A program made the translations under genes and the position numbers. From VXYL01 sp965208525 (GTDB lineage Bacteria > Pseudomonadota > Gammaproteobacteria > Pseudomonadales > Azotimanducaceae): 64,000 bases of DNA. Shown one piece after another: positions 1 to 8,571 of the stretch. The stretch lies in contig OZ242340.1 in assembly GCA_965208525.1 (NCBI GenBank), forward strand, positions 3,100,001 through 3,164,000, in the 5' to 3' direction. Numbering within the stretch: the stretch's first letter is position 1; each line of letters starts with the position of its first letter. The notes under the pieces were generated by a model, which saw only the letters and a list, made by a program, of their open reading frames with translations, searched no databases and was not told where the DNA came from.

Positions 1-101
1 GCACGCGGCTGCTGCCGGACCGCCGCCGCGACGGGGCGAGCGCTGGCAACGGAGCAGACGGCGAGGCAGAGGCTTCGACGGCCACCACGGCGCTGCGTTG
101 A
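1..101 (+). CDS. recA: C-terminal end of RecA (partial)
   Basis: An open frame runs in from the left edge and ends in TGA at 99-101. Its last residues are polar, rich in Ala/Gly/Glu/Thr, and end in ALR. RecA C-termini are typically variable and acidic like this, and recX normally follows recA directly. The stop overlaps the recX start in a TTGA arrangement, which supports translational coupling. Only about 32 residues are visible and none lie in a conserved motif, so the name rests mainly on gene order. Confidence 0.5.
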   Translation, partial: TRLLPDRRRDGASAGNGADGEAEASTATTALR

Positions 102-532
102 CGGAGGCGGTTCGCGCCCAAGCGGTGCGCCTTCTGGCTCGTCGGGAGCACTCCCGGGTGGAACTCGCCCGCAAGCTCGAGGCCAAGGGGCACGACAGCG
201 ACGTTGCGACGCGGGTGGTGGGCCAGCTCGCGTGCCAGGGCCTGCAGAGCGACCGCCGCTTCACGGAAGCCTTCGTCCGCTCCCGCATAGGCCGTGGGCA
301 AGGAGAGAGAAAGATCCGCGCCGACCTGCACGCCCGGGGCATCGACGACGCCACCGCGGATCCGTTCATGGCGGACGTGTCCTGGATCGAAGTTGCCACC
401 GGGGCCATCGACAAACGATTCACCGAGAAACCGGCGGATCGCAATGAATGGGCTCGTCGCGCCCGCTTCCTGGCCGCTCGCGGCTTTCCGTCGGATGTAG
501 TGGCCACCGCACTCGGCGACGTACCTCGATAG
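98..532 (+). CDS. recX: RecX regulatory protein
   Basis: This 144-residue protein has the usual RecX size and its signatures: a LLARREHSRVELARKL stretch near the N-terminus, then a D-R-R-F-T-E-A-F-V-R segment and repeated three-helix units. RecX binds RecA filaments in the cytoplasm and limits recombinase activity. It starts at TTG 98, overlapping the stop of the preceding frame, so it is probably co-translated with recA. alaS follows after about 220 bases, the usual gammaproteobacterial order. The weak TTG start would keep RecX low relative to RecA, as is common. Confidence 0.88.
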   Translation: MTEAVRAQAVRLLARREHSRVELARKLEAKGHDSDVATRVVGQLACQGLQSDRRFTEAFVRSRIGRGQGERKIRADLHARGIDDATADPFMADVSWIEVATGAIDKRFTEKPADRNEWARRARFLAARGFPSDVVATALGDVPR

Positions 533-599
533 GCAGCAGCCAAGAAAATCTGCGGGCATCTGTTCCGCGGACTCTTGGCGGGTGGACACCTCTTCGAAG

Positions 600-620
600 G
601 CAGTCCCTCGTAGGGACTGC
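600..620. promoter_or_regulatory. 8-bp perfect stem-loop in the recX-alaS spacer
   Basis: GCAGTCCC (600-607) pairs with GGGACTGC (613-620) around a 5-base loop. No T-run follows on either strand, so it is not an obvious intrinsic terminator. It lies in the alaS leader, about 130 bases before the start codon, and could be a leader structure or RNA-processing site. Function is unknown. Confidence 0.4.
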
Positions 621-753
621 GAGCGGTGCAAGCCGCCGACGTTTCGCACGCTTCGTAGCGGCGGTTGGGTGACCCGCATCGCGGAATGCTGCACAATTCG
701 CGGTTTCTGACGCCCTGCCGGTGTCTTTCCCCTTGTCGTTTCTTGCGAGAGCC

Positions 754-3387
754 ATGCAAACCAACGAGATTCGCAGCGCATACTTGGATTTCTTCGCCGA
801 GCGCGGGCATCGCGTTTGTGCGTCGAGTTCGCTCGTGCCGGCGAACGATCCCACGTTGCTGTTCACCAATGCGGGCATGAACCAGTTCAAGGACGCGTTG
901 GCGGGGCGCGAGTCTCGGGGTTACCAGCGGGCGGTGTCGGCGCAGCGTTGCGTGCGTGCTGGGGGCAAGCACAACGACTTGGAAAACGTCGGCTACACGG
1001 CGCGTCACCACACGTTCTTCGAGATGCTCGGGAACTTCAGCTTTGGCGATTACTTCAAAGACGACGCAATCCGCTGGGCGTGGGAGTTTGTCACGGGCAC
1101 GCTCGGGTTCGACGCCGATCGACTCTGGGTGACGATTCATCCGGACGACGATCAGGCCCACGATATCTGGACGGGTGCCATCGGCGTACCGGCAGATCGA
1201 GTCGTGCGGCACGAGGAGAACTTCTGGAGCATGGGCGACACGGGGCCGTGCGGTCCCTGCTCGGAGATCTTCTATGACCTTGGTCCCGCGGTTGCTGGCG
1301 GTCCTCCTGGCTCACCGGATGAGGATGGCGACCGCTATCTGGAATTCTGGAACCTCGTCTTTCCCCAGTTCGACCGCTCCGAGGACGGCACGCTCGATCC
1401 CCTGGACGCGCCAGGTGTGGACACGGGCATGGGCCTCGAGCGTGTCGCGGCGATCTTGCAGGGCAAGACCAGCAGCTACGAGATCGACCTGTTCCAGGGC
1501 CTGATCGCGAGCGCGGCTGAACTGGCCGGCATCCGCCGAGGCGAAAACGCCGTAACGGAACCCTCGCTGCGCGTGATCGCGGATCATATCCGCGCGTCAG
1601 CGTTCCTGATCGCCGACGGTGTGCTTCCTAGCAACGAGGATCGTGGCTACGTTCTCCGCCGCATCATCCGTCGTGCCCTGCGACACGGCCACAAGCTCGG
1701 CATTCGCGAGCCGTTCTTCCATCGCTTGGTGCGCCCGTTGCGGGAGGCGATGGGCGACGCCCATCCCGTGCTGGGCGAGCGTCAGGAGATCGTCGAAGAG
1801 GCGTTGGCGGATGAGGAGCAGCGTTTCGCCACTACCCTGGCACAAGGGATGACGCTGCTCAGCCGCTGCATCGAGGAACTGGACGGGAAAGTCATCCCGG
1901 GCGACGTCGTGTTCCGCCTCTACGACACCTTTGGCTTTCCGGCGGATCTCACCGCGGATGTCGCCCGCGAAAGCGGCCTCGGTATCGACCAGGTCGAATT
2001 CGACCGCTTGATGGAGGAACAGCGAGCGCGCGGGCGTGCCGCGTCCGGGCGCTTCAGCGCCGACCTCGGCCAGCGCATTCGCGTGGACTCCCGAGTGGAC
2101 TTCCAAGGCTATGAAGTGCAGGAGGGTGGGGCACGTGTGGTTGGTCTGTTCCAAGGCGACGATGCCGTGCAGCAGATCGACGCAGAAAACGGTGGCGCCG
2201 GGGACGGCGATGCCATGGTCGTGCTCGACTCCACGCCTTTCTATGCCGAGGCCGGCGGTCAGGTGGGCGACCGTGGCCGTCTCGAAGGCGAAGCTGGCCT
2301 GTTCGAGGTGCGTGACACCACTCGAGCCGGAGACCAGCACCTGCATCACGGCAAGCTGGCGCGTGGTCGCCTGCGTGTCGGCGATTCCGTCAACGCAGCC
2401 ATTGATGGCCCACGCCGCCGGGAAACTGCCTGCAACCATTCCGCCACCCATCTCCTGCATGCGGCGTTGCGCGAGGTGCTTGGCTCGCACGTGGAGCAGC
2501 GTGGTTCCTTGGTGGCGCATGATCGGCTGCGGTTCGACTTCACCCATCCCAAGCCCGTCACCGGCGACGAGCAACGTCGCATCGAGGCCATGGTGAACGA
2601 GCGCATCCGCGCGAACTCACCCGTCGAGACTCGCGTCACGACGTTCGACGACGCCATTGCCGCCGGCGCGATGGCGCTCTTTGGCGAGAAGTACGGCGAA
2701 AGCGTACGTCTGCTGACGATGGGTGACGGCTTCTCGGTGGAGCTCTGCGGCGGCACGCACGTTAGCCGCACGGGTGACATTGGCCTCATGCGTCTCATCT
2801 CGGAAGCCGGCATCGCCGCCGGTGTCCGGCGCATCGAGGCACTCACCGGCGCCCGCGCACTCGACTGGATCGACGACACCGACGAGCGCCTCGCAGAGGT
2901 CGCATCCTTGGTGCGGGGCAATCGTGACGATGTGCAGGACAAGGTGCAGCAGCTCGTCGAACAGAACCGCGCCTTGCGCAAGGAAATCGACGCGTTGCGA
3001 ACCTCGCAGTCTGCCAATCGCGCCTCGGACCTCGAACGAGACGCGGTGCTGGTCGATGGCGTCAAGGTGGTGGCAGCGACTGTGGACGCCGAGGGCAAGG
3101 CACAACTCGCCATGCTGGACTCTCTGAAGCAGCGACTCGGCAGTTGCGTGATCGTGCTGGGCCACGCTGGCGAGCGCGTCAGCCTGATCGCCGGCGTGTC
3201 CAAGGACCTCACCGAACGGGTTACCGCTGGCGATGCGGTGCGCTTCGTGGGCGCCGCCGTGGGCGCGAAAGGCGGAGGACGCCCAGACATGGCCCGCGCC
3301 GGAGGCGGTGACCGCCCCGAAGCGCTGCCCGGCATTCTCGGCGATGTGCCCGAATGGGTGCGCGAACAGCTTTCGCAAGGCCGCTGA
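754..3387 (+). CDS. alaS: Alanine-tRNA ligase
   Basis: This cytoplasmic enzyme charges tRNA-Ala using ATP. The 877-residue product matches the usual bacterial length (about 875). I chose ATG 754 because the canonical AlaRS N-terminus (MQTNEIRSAYLDFF) begins there; an in-frame GTG at 721 would add 11 unlikely residues. The class II catalytic domain comes first, with GSMGDTGPCGPCSEIF-type sequence. The editing domain carries the zinc ligands HSATH (562-566) and CGGTH (665-669). A coiled-coil and DHHA1 domain follow. lysC starts 15 bases after the stop, so the two are probably co-transcribed. Confidence 0.98.
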   Translation: MQTNEIRSAYLDFFAERGHRVCASSSLVPANDPTLLFTNAGMNQFKDALAGRESRGYQRAVSAQRCVRAGGKHNDLENVGYTARHHTFFEMLGNFSFGDYFKDDAIRWAWEFVTGTLGFDADRLWVTIHPDDDQAHDIWTGAIGVPADRVVRHEENFWSMGDTGPCGPCSEIFYDLGPAVAGGPPGSPDEDGDRYLEFWNLVFPQFDRSEDGTLDPLDAPGVDTGMGLERVAAILQGKTSSYEIDLFQGLIASAAELAGIRRGENAVTEPSLRVIADHIRASAFLIADGVLPSNEDRGYVLRRIIRRALRHGHKLGIREPFFHRLVRPLREAMGDAHPVLGERQEIVEEALADEEQRFATTLAQGMTLLSRCIEELDGKVIPGDVVFRLYDTFGFPADLTADVARESGLGIDQVEFDRLMEEQRARGRAASGRFSADLGQRIRVDSRVDFQGYEVQEGGARVVGLFQGDDAVQQIDAENGGAGDGDAMVVLDSTPFYAEAGGQVGDRGRLEGEAGLFEVRDTTRAGDQHLHHGKLARGRLRVGDSVNAAIDGPRRRETACNHSATHLLHAALREVLGSHVEQRGSLVAHDRLRFDFTHPKPVTGDEQRRIEAMVNERIRANSPVETRVTTFDDAIAAGAMALFGEKYGESVRLLTMGDGFSVELCGGTHVSRTGDIGLMRLISEAGIAAGVRRIEALTGARALDWIDDTDERLAEVASLVRGNRDDVQDKVQQLVEQNRALRKEIDALRTSQSANRASDLERDAVLVDGVKVVAATVDAEGKAQLAMLDSLKQRLGSCVIVLGHAGERVSLIAGVSKDLTERVTAGDAVRFVGAAVGAKGGGRPDMARAGGGDRPEALPGILGDVPEWVREQLSQGR

Positions 3388-3402
3388 CCGTCGCTTGAGC
3401 CA

Positions 3403-4641
3403 ATGGCCTTTTACGTACAGAAATTCGGCGGCACGTCCGTCGGCAGCGTCGAACGCATCAACGCCGTGGCGAGCCGGGTGGCCGGCTTCGTGCACGGTGG
3501 CGACCGTGTGGTGGTGGTTGTGTCTGCCATGAGCGGCGAGACCAACCGGCTCGAGGCGCTAGGTGGCGAGGTCTTGCGGGGGCCTCCGAGCGAAACGCAG
3601 GCTCGGGAGATGGACGTGCTGCTCTCCGCAGGAGAACAAGCGTCCATCGCCTTGGTGGCAATGGCACTCACACGGCAAGGGTGCCCGGCGCGTTCCTACT
3701 TGGGCGACCAGGTTCGCATTCGCACCGACGCCAACCACATGAAGGCGCGCATCGAGAGCATCGACACCGAATGCCTGCTTGCAGACCTGGATCGCGGCAT
3801 CACGCCGGTTGTGGCGGGCTTTCAAGGCATGAACGAAAGCGGCGACATCACCACCTTCGGCCGGGGCGCATCCGACACCACGGCGGTGGCGGTGGCGGCG
3901 GCGCTGGGCGTTGACGAGTGCCGCATCTACACCGACGTGCCGGGAGTCTTCACCGCCGACCCGCGCATCGTCCCGGACGCACGGCGGCTCGATTCCGTGA
4001 CATTCGAGGAGATGCTGGAGCTTGCGAGCCTTGGCTCCAAGGTACTGCACGCTCGCTCGGTGGAGTTTGTCGGCAAGTACGGCGTGCCGATGCGCGTGCT
4101 GTCGAGTTTCGAGGACGGGCTCGGGACGTTGGTGACGACGGAGGATCAGGACATGGAACAGCCGGTTGTGTCGGCCATCGCCCACACACGGGACGAGGCC
4201 AAGCTCACCGTGCAAGGGGTGCCGGACATACCCGGCGTCGCCTCGCGCATCTTGGGGCCCGTGGGCGAGGCGTCCATCGAGGTGGACATGATCGTGCAGA
4301 ACGTGGGCGCGGACGGTCTCGCCGACTTCACGTTTACCGTGCGCCGCGCCGACTATGAGCGTGCGCGGGAGATTGTTGAATCGGTGCAGAGCGACCTCGA
4401 GGCGAGGGCGGTCAGCGGCGACGACCGCATCGCCAAGGTCTCGGCGGTCGGGGTCGGAATGCGCTCCCATGCCGGGGTCGCCACGCGTATGTTCGATGCG
4501 CTGGCAGCCAAGAACATCAACATCCTCATGATCTCCACCTCCGAGATCAAGATTTCCGTCGTGGTGGACGAACACAGTCTGGAAGCTGCAGTCAACGCCA
4601 TCCACGATGCGTTTGAGCTTGGTGCCGATGCAACAGCCTGA
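3403..4641 (+). CDS. lysC: Aspartokinase (lysine-sensitive type)
   Basis: This enzyme phosphorylates L-aspartate, the first step towards lysine, threonine, methionine and diaminopimelate. At 412 residues it is a monofunctional aspartokinase without a homoserine dehydrogenase domain. The substrate motif KFGGTS is at 7-12, and a TTFGRGASDTTAVAVAAAL segment lies in the kinase core. Two C-terminal ACT domains follow, with the typical VGVGMRSHAGVATRMFDAL and NINILMISTSEIKISVVV segments. It follows alaS as in Gammaproteobacteria, but csrA, often next in that order, is absent. Confidence 0.98.
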   Translation: MAFYVQKFGGTSVGSVERINAVASRVAGFVHGGDRVVVVVSAMSGETNRLEALGGEVLRGPPSETQAREMDVLLSAGEQASIALVAMALTRQGCPARSYLGDQVRIRTDANHMKARIESIDTECLLADLDRGITPVVAGFQGMNESGDITTFGRGASDTTAVAVAAALGVDECRIYTDVPGVFTADPRIVPDARRLDSVTFEEMLELASLGSKVLHARSVEFVGKYGVPMRVLSSFEDGLGTLVTTEDQDMEQPVVSAIAHTRDEAKLTVQGVPDIPGVASRILGPVGEASIEVDMIVQNVGADGLADFTFTVRRADYERAREIVESVQSDLEARAVSGDDRIAKVSAVGVGMRSHAGVATRMFDALAAKNINILMISTSEIKISVVVDEHSLEAAVNAIHDAFELGADATA

Positions 4642-5353
4642 CCGTGCCGCTGCAGTCGGCATTGCCTGCTCGTCGGCACAATTGGTCGACGCTGGAACGG
4701 TGAGCGCGATCCAGGAACGCTACGACCACGACGGGTTCGTCATCCTGCGCGGCTACGCTTCCGCTTCAGAGGTGGAGCAGCTTGGCTGCCACGCCGAGGC
4801 GACGGTTCAGCGGCTGGCGGCGGCGAGTGTGCGGGCCGGCCATCCGCCGAGCGACATCCGCAAGAACCTGCAGGCGGACAATCGGTGGCTGGCGGAGCAA
4901 CTGGCCTCCGGTGTGCATGTTCCGCTCATGAGGACGCTCATCGGCGACGAGCTGGAACCGGCTACGGCTGCATGGTTCGACCGACCGCCGGGTTCGACGA
5001 CCGGCATCAAGCCCCACATCGATGGCGGCGGCCGAGGCTCGGGCGCCGTTGGTGCCACCATCTGGATCGCTCTCGATGCCGCCGACCGAAGCAATGGCTG
5101 CCTCCACTACAGCAGCGGCTCGCACCGGATGCAGCACCCGGACGGGATATACATCGATGGCTTCGACACCGAGACGAATGCCGTCCCCATCGAGGTCGAA
5201 CCCGGCGATGCCGCTATCCACAGCGCGCTGACGGTGCATTGGTCGGGCACCAACCCCTCTCGGCGCCCCCGCCGGGCGGTGTCGTTCTTCTATTGGGGCG
5301 CCCGCAGCCACGCAGCGTTTACGGCAAAGGTGGCACGCAAGAAGGCACCGTAG
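4628..5353 (+). CDS. Phytanoyl-CoA dioxygenase (PhyH) family protein
   Basis: This predicted Fe(II)/2-oxoglutarate-dependent oxygenase has 241 residues. The iron facial triad is visible as H130-x-D132 (in KPHIDGGG) and distal H204 (VHWSGTNPS), followed by an Arg-rich 2-oxoglutarate-binding stretch (SRRPRRAVSFFYW). The substrate cannot be inferred; the family hydroxylates acyl-CoAs and many small metabolites. The start ATG 4628 lies inside lysC and overlaps its end by 14 bases, so it may be translationally coupled to lysC. It is one of five PhyH-fold genes in this window. Confidence 0.87.
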   Translation: MQQPDRAAAVGIACSSAQLVDAGTVSAIQERYDHDGFVILRGYASASEVEQLGCHAEATVQRLAAASVRAGHPPSDIRKNLQADNRWLAEQLASGVHVPLMRTLIGDELEPATAAWFDRPPGSTTGIKPHIDGGGRGSGAVGATIWIALDAADRSNGCLHYSSGSHRMQHPDGIYIDGFDTETNAVPIEVEPGDAAIHSALTVHWSGTNPSRRPRRAVSFFYWGARSHAAFTAKVARKKAP

Positions 5354-5536
5354 GGGACCGTTCAGCGCGAGTAGCGCGAGCCGGGAGCGCAGACATGCAC
5401 CCTGCCCGGCAGTGGAGCCCGACCAGCCTTCGGCTCGCGCGCCGCCCTCCGCCAGCGCGGTTGGTTTGCAGGGGCAACCGTCGCATTTTGGGCGCAAACG
5501 CGGTTTGATGGTGGTTTCGTCGCCGGAGCCCTTTCC

Positions 5537-6769
5537 ATGCAGCAAGTTCGTTCAGCTGTGCCTCGTTTCGCCGGCCTCGTTGCCGTTGTCCTGTGTGTAA
5601 CGGCACTTGCCGATGTGTCGCCTGCGCGTCTTGCTCGGCTGGATGGGTTCCTCGATGGGTACGCCGCCGAGGGGCGCCTTGCCGGGGCGGTGTTGCAGGT
5701 GAGCCACGACGGGAACACGGTCTATCACCGGGCGGTGGGCTTTCGCGACAGGGAAGCTGGTGCCGCGATGCAGCCGGATTCGATCTTCCGGATCGCGTCG
5801 ATGTCCAAGGCCGTTGTCAGCGCCGCGGTGCTGATGCTGCAAGAGCAGGGTGCCTTGGTCATCACCCAACCGTTGGCGGACTTCCTGCCGGAGTACGCCG
5901 CCACCAAAGTTGCCGTGGCGGGCGAGGAAGGCAGCTACGAAGTGGTGAATGCCTCCCGGCCCATCACGATTCGAGACCTCCTCACCCACACTGCCGGGAT
6001 TGGCTACGGCTACGGCGTCGCGGCCCAGGAGTGGCGAGCCGCCGGCATCCAGCATTGGTACTTCGGGCACCGGGACGAACCCATCCGCGAGACGGTGCGC
6101 CGCATGGCGGCATTGCCGATGGACGCACAGCCGGGCGAACGGTTCGTGTACGGCTACAACACGGACATCCTTGGCGCGGTCGTGGAGGCGGCAAGCGGCC
6201 AACCCCTTGATGCCTTCCTAGCGGCCCAGATGTTCGAGCCGCTCGGCATGGTGGACACCTCGTTCTACTTGCCGGCCGAGAAGGCGGAGCGTCTCGCTCT
6301 GGTGTATGCGCTGAATGACGAGGGTGCGGTCGAGGTAGCTCCCGACGACACACCCTCCCACGGCCAGGGCCATTATCTGGAAGGTCCGCGAGCGAGTTTC
6401 TCCGGCGGCGCGGGATTGCTCTCTACCAGCGCCGACTACACCCGCTTCCTCGAGGCGATGCGCCAAGGTGGTGAACCGATCCTCGGGCGCAAGTCGGTGG
6501 AACTCATGACGGTGAATCACCTTGGCGAGCTACCGAACCTTCTGCCCGGAACCGGCTTTGGCCTCGGCTTCGCGGTGCGGGTCGATCCTGCCGGCGCGGG
6601 ACAGCTTGGTTCGGTTGGCGAGTTCTCCTGGGGCGGCGCCTACCACACCCAGTATTGGGTCGATCCGGCGGAGAAGCTGACGGTGGTGTACATGACGCAG
6701 ACCCTTCCAGCTACGGGCCTTGACGACTTTGCCAAGATTCGCGCGCTCATCTATCAGGCGGTGGAGTAG
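5537..6769 (+). CDS. Exported beta-lactamase-fold serine hydrolase
   Basis: This 410-residue protein belongs to the class C beta-lactamase/esterase/D-aminopeptidase group. An N-terminal signal peptide is evident (hydrophobic FAGLVAVVLCVTALA after MQQVRSAVPR), so it should act outside the cytoplasmic membrane. The nucleophile motif S88-M-S-K91 is present, with a Y-x-N motif in FVYGYNTD and a glycine-rich WGGAYHTQYWVDP segment in place of the KTG/HxG motif. That combination is more typical of EstB-like esterases or peptidases than of true beta-lactamases. Its specificity is not evident. Confidence 0.9.
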   Translation: MQQVRSAVPRFAGLVAVVLCVTALADVSPARLARLDGFLDGYAAEGRLAGAVLQVSHDGNTVYHRAVGFRDREAGAAMQPDSIFRIASMSKAVVSAAVLMLQEQGALVITQPLADFLPEYAATKVAVAGEEGSYEVVNASRPITIRDLLTHTAGIGYGYGVAAQEWRAAGIQHWYFGHRDEPIRETVRRMAALPMDAQPGERFVYGYNTDILGAVVEAASGQPLDAFLAAQMFEPLGMVDTSFYLPAEKAERLALVYALNDEGAVEVAPDDTPSHGQGHYLEGPRASFSGGAGLLSTSADYTRFLEAMRQGGEPILGRKSVELMTVNHLGELPNLLPGTGFGLGFAVRVDPAGAGQLGSVGEFSWGGAYHTQYWVDPAEKLTVVYMTQTLPATGLDDFAKIRALIYQAVE

Positions 6770-6773
6770 GCCG

Positions 6774-7313
6774 ATGGCGTGTGGTTGCAGCGGCTCTGTG
6801 AAGGCGGGTCAATCGACGGGGCTAGGCACCGTGCGGCGGCGACCGGATGGTCACCACATCGTGGCGTTCGAACGTCCCGTGCACCATTCGGTGGAGCGCG
6901 TGTGGGCTGCGGTCACTGCGCCCGAGGAACGCGCCGTATGGGCACCCGGCCTCCGCTTCGATCCGGCGCCTGACGCACGCTTCGACATCTGGTTCGGCGA
7001 CGATTGCGAAGGCCCGTCCCATGTGTCAGGCCACTTGTCGAACTTTCGCCCGCCTCGCAGCATCGCCCTCGGCTCGATAGCAATCGAGCTGGCACCCGCC
7101 CCGTCGGGGTGCGTGATCCACTTCTCGGACGTGCTCTGGTTCGACAACAAGCGCACGAAGGTCGATTTCGCCAATGCCGTGCTGGCCGGGTGGCATCGCT
7201 TTCTCGACACGCTGGAAATCTGGCTGAACGAAGGCAGGCCGGCGCTCGACCTTCCGGAACCGGACTATGCGAGGGCTTTCGTCGAGGGGCGCGACTCGTT
7301 AGGGAGTCTCTGA
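6774..7313 (+). CDS. SRPBCC (START/AHSA1-like) domain protein
   Basis: The 179-residue product has the AHSA1-like pattern: a beta strand with 'ERPVHHSVERVWAAVTAPEERAVW', a central W-F-G-D-D strand pair, and a long C-terminal helix (VLAGWHRFLDTLEIWL). Such proteins bind hydrophobic ligands or act as co-chaperones or cyclases; the ligand here is unknown. ATG 6774 was chosen because it lies just after the preceding hydrolase stop. A longer in-frame reading would overlap that gene by 50 bases. The two genes are probably one transcript. Confidence 0.75.
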   Translation: MACGCSGSVKAGQSTGLGTVRRRPDGHHIVAFERPVHHSVERVWAAVTAPEERAVWAPGLRFDPAPDARFDIWFGDDCEGPSHVSGHLSNFRPPRSIALGSIAIELAPAPSGCVIHFSDVLWFDNKRTKVDFANAVLAGWHRFLDTLEIWLNEGRPALDLPEPDYARAFVEGRDSLGSL

Positions 7314-7382
7314 GCAAGTCCGGACCGGAGGTGCTCGCCTGCGTTACCATCCTCGGCCAGTAAGAAGACTCGGGGACATCCA

Positions 7383-7655
7383 ATGTCGCAGTTCTCGGCA
7401 AAGGCAACCAAAAAGCGTTACATGGAGGAACTCGATCCGTTCGAGTTCATCGGCGTGATCGAGGAGGGCGGGCGCAAGTTCAACGAGGAGTGCGACCGGC
7501 TCGGCATCTCCCGCGTGAGGATGCTCGACGGGAAGACGGTGCTCTACCATCCTGATGGATCCCACACGCCGATGCCGGAGCCCTACGACCGCGAGGCGGT
7601 GATGGCTATTTTCAGCCAGTACAAGGTGTCCCTCGATGGCGTCCGCTACCCCTGA
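7383..7655 (+). CDS. Small protein upstream of zeta-like toxin, candidate antitoxin
   Basis: This 90-residue charged protein has no family I can name. It is acidic in the middle (EELDPFEFIGVIEEGG) and ends by overlapping the zeta-like kinase start by 20 bases. A small gene directly upstream of and overlapping a zeta-type kinase is the usual antitoxin position, so an antitoxin role is inferred from context only. Classical epsilon antitoxins are also about 90 residues, but I see no clear epsilon similarity. Confidence 0.65.
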   Translation: MSQFSAKATKKRYMEELDPFEFIGVIEEGGRKFNEECDRLGISRVRMLDGKTVLYHPDGSHTPMPEPYDREAVMAIFSQYKVSLDGVRYP

Positions 7656-8370
7656 TCCGCCACGCTTCACCATCTTCGCGGGGCCGAATGGGTCCGGCAA
7701 GTCCACAGCCTACCTTCGCTTTCTTGCTGCGGGCTACGACGCCGGCGAGTACCTGAATCCGGACGACATCGCCAAGGAACTTGGGGCGGTTTCGGCTGCT
7801 CCAGCCGTCATCGACCTGCGCGCGGGTCGGGAAGTCATCCGGCGCAGCCGCGACCTGATGCAGGCTAGGCGTCCCTTCGTGCGCGAAACGACTTTGTCAA
7901 GCAGGGAGATCCTGCGCAGCGTGTCGGCGGCAGCGGATGCCGGCTACCGCGTCGTCATGGTGTTTGTCGCCCTTGGCTCAACAGCGGTAACCAAGACGCG
8001 AGTCGCCCTGCGCGTGGTGAGCGGCGGCCATGACATACCGGAGGAGGCCCAAGACCGTCGCTTCGGTCGGTCCTTCGACAATGCACCCAAGGTGGCGCGG
8101 ATTGTCCACGCTGCGTACTTCCTGGACAACTCCGGAGCGCAGCACCGACTGGTCGCAGCCGTGCGCGGTGGAACCACTACCTTTCTGGATGCACAACAAG
8201 CACAGTGGGTTATGCGGGCGACGTCAGGGCTACCCCAAGCCGCCTCTCTGCTTTCCCGTGCAGATGCGCTGACGCAGCTCCGCGAGGCAGAGCGATTGGA
8301 CACGTCGCTTGAGGTGCGGGAAGAGCGAGCCGTCTATCGCGCCCGAGCGGCCTCAGCCGAGGTTGCCTAG
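7636..8370 (+). CDS. Zeta-toxin-like P-loop kinase
   Basis: This 244-residue protein has a Walker A motif GPNGSGKST at residues 16-24, then LNPDDIA, then FVRETTLSS in the position of the zeta substrate-binding loop, and a GGHDIPEEAQDRRFGRSFDN segment typical of zeta-like proteins. True zeta toxins phosphorylate UDP-N-acetylglucosamine and block cell-wall synthesis. Many relatives annotated this way are of unproven toxicity. Its start overlaps the upstream 90-residue partner, consistent with a toxin-antitoxin pair. It sits at the edge of the integrase-bearing accessory segment. Confidence 0.85.
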   Translation: MASATPDPPRFTIFAGPNGSGKSTAYLRFLAAGYDAGEYLNPDDIAKELGAVSAAPAVIDLRAGREVIRRSRDLMQARRPFVRETTLSSREILRSVSAAADAGYRVVMVFVALGSTAVTKTRVALRVVSGGHDIPEEAQDRRFGRSFDNAPKVARIVHAAYFLDNSGAQHRLVAAVRGGTTTFLDAQQAQWVMRATSGLPQAASLLSRADALTQLREAERLDTSLEVREERAVYRARAASAEVA

Positions 8371-8496
8371 CGCCGCCAAACCCCTCGCTGGCGCTCGGCG
8401 TCTGGCCCCAGCCCCCACCTTCCCTGCACAGCCGATTTCACGCAACTCCCTAGCATCCCCAATTTAGCGAAAAGATAAGTCATAGCATGGTATCAT

Positions 8497-8520
8497 TCGT
8501 CCCCGAACCCTTCGGGACGA
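8497..8520. repeat. Bulged hairpin upstream of tandem integrases
   Basis: TCGTCCC (8497-8503) and GAA (8505-8507) pair with TTC GGGACGA (8511-8520) around CCC, with one bulged C. It lies in an AT-richer stretch between the zeta-like gene and the first integrase. It could be a terminator without a T-run, a recombination-site arm, or chance. It may mark the left boundary of the accessory segment. Confidence 0.4.
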
Positions 8521-8571
8521 ATCGGGCAGACTCCGCTGAAACGTGGTAACCATCTTGGGAGCTCTCAGGCG

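Noticed and set aside
600..620. Intrinsic terminator after recX
   Set aside because: The stem is good, but no T-run follows on either strand.
2346..3495. Long open frames on the minus strand across alaS
   Set aside because: They lie opposite a fully conserved alaS and have no motifs; they are a by-product of high GC content.
5537..6769. Beta-lactamase resistance gene
   Set aside because: The SxxK and YxN motifs fit the broad fold, but the third motif and the context do not support a dedicated beta-lactamase.
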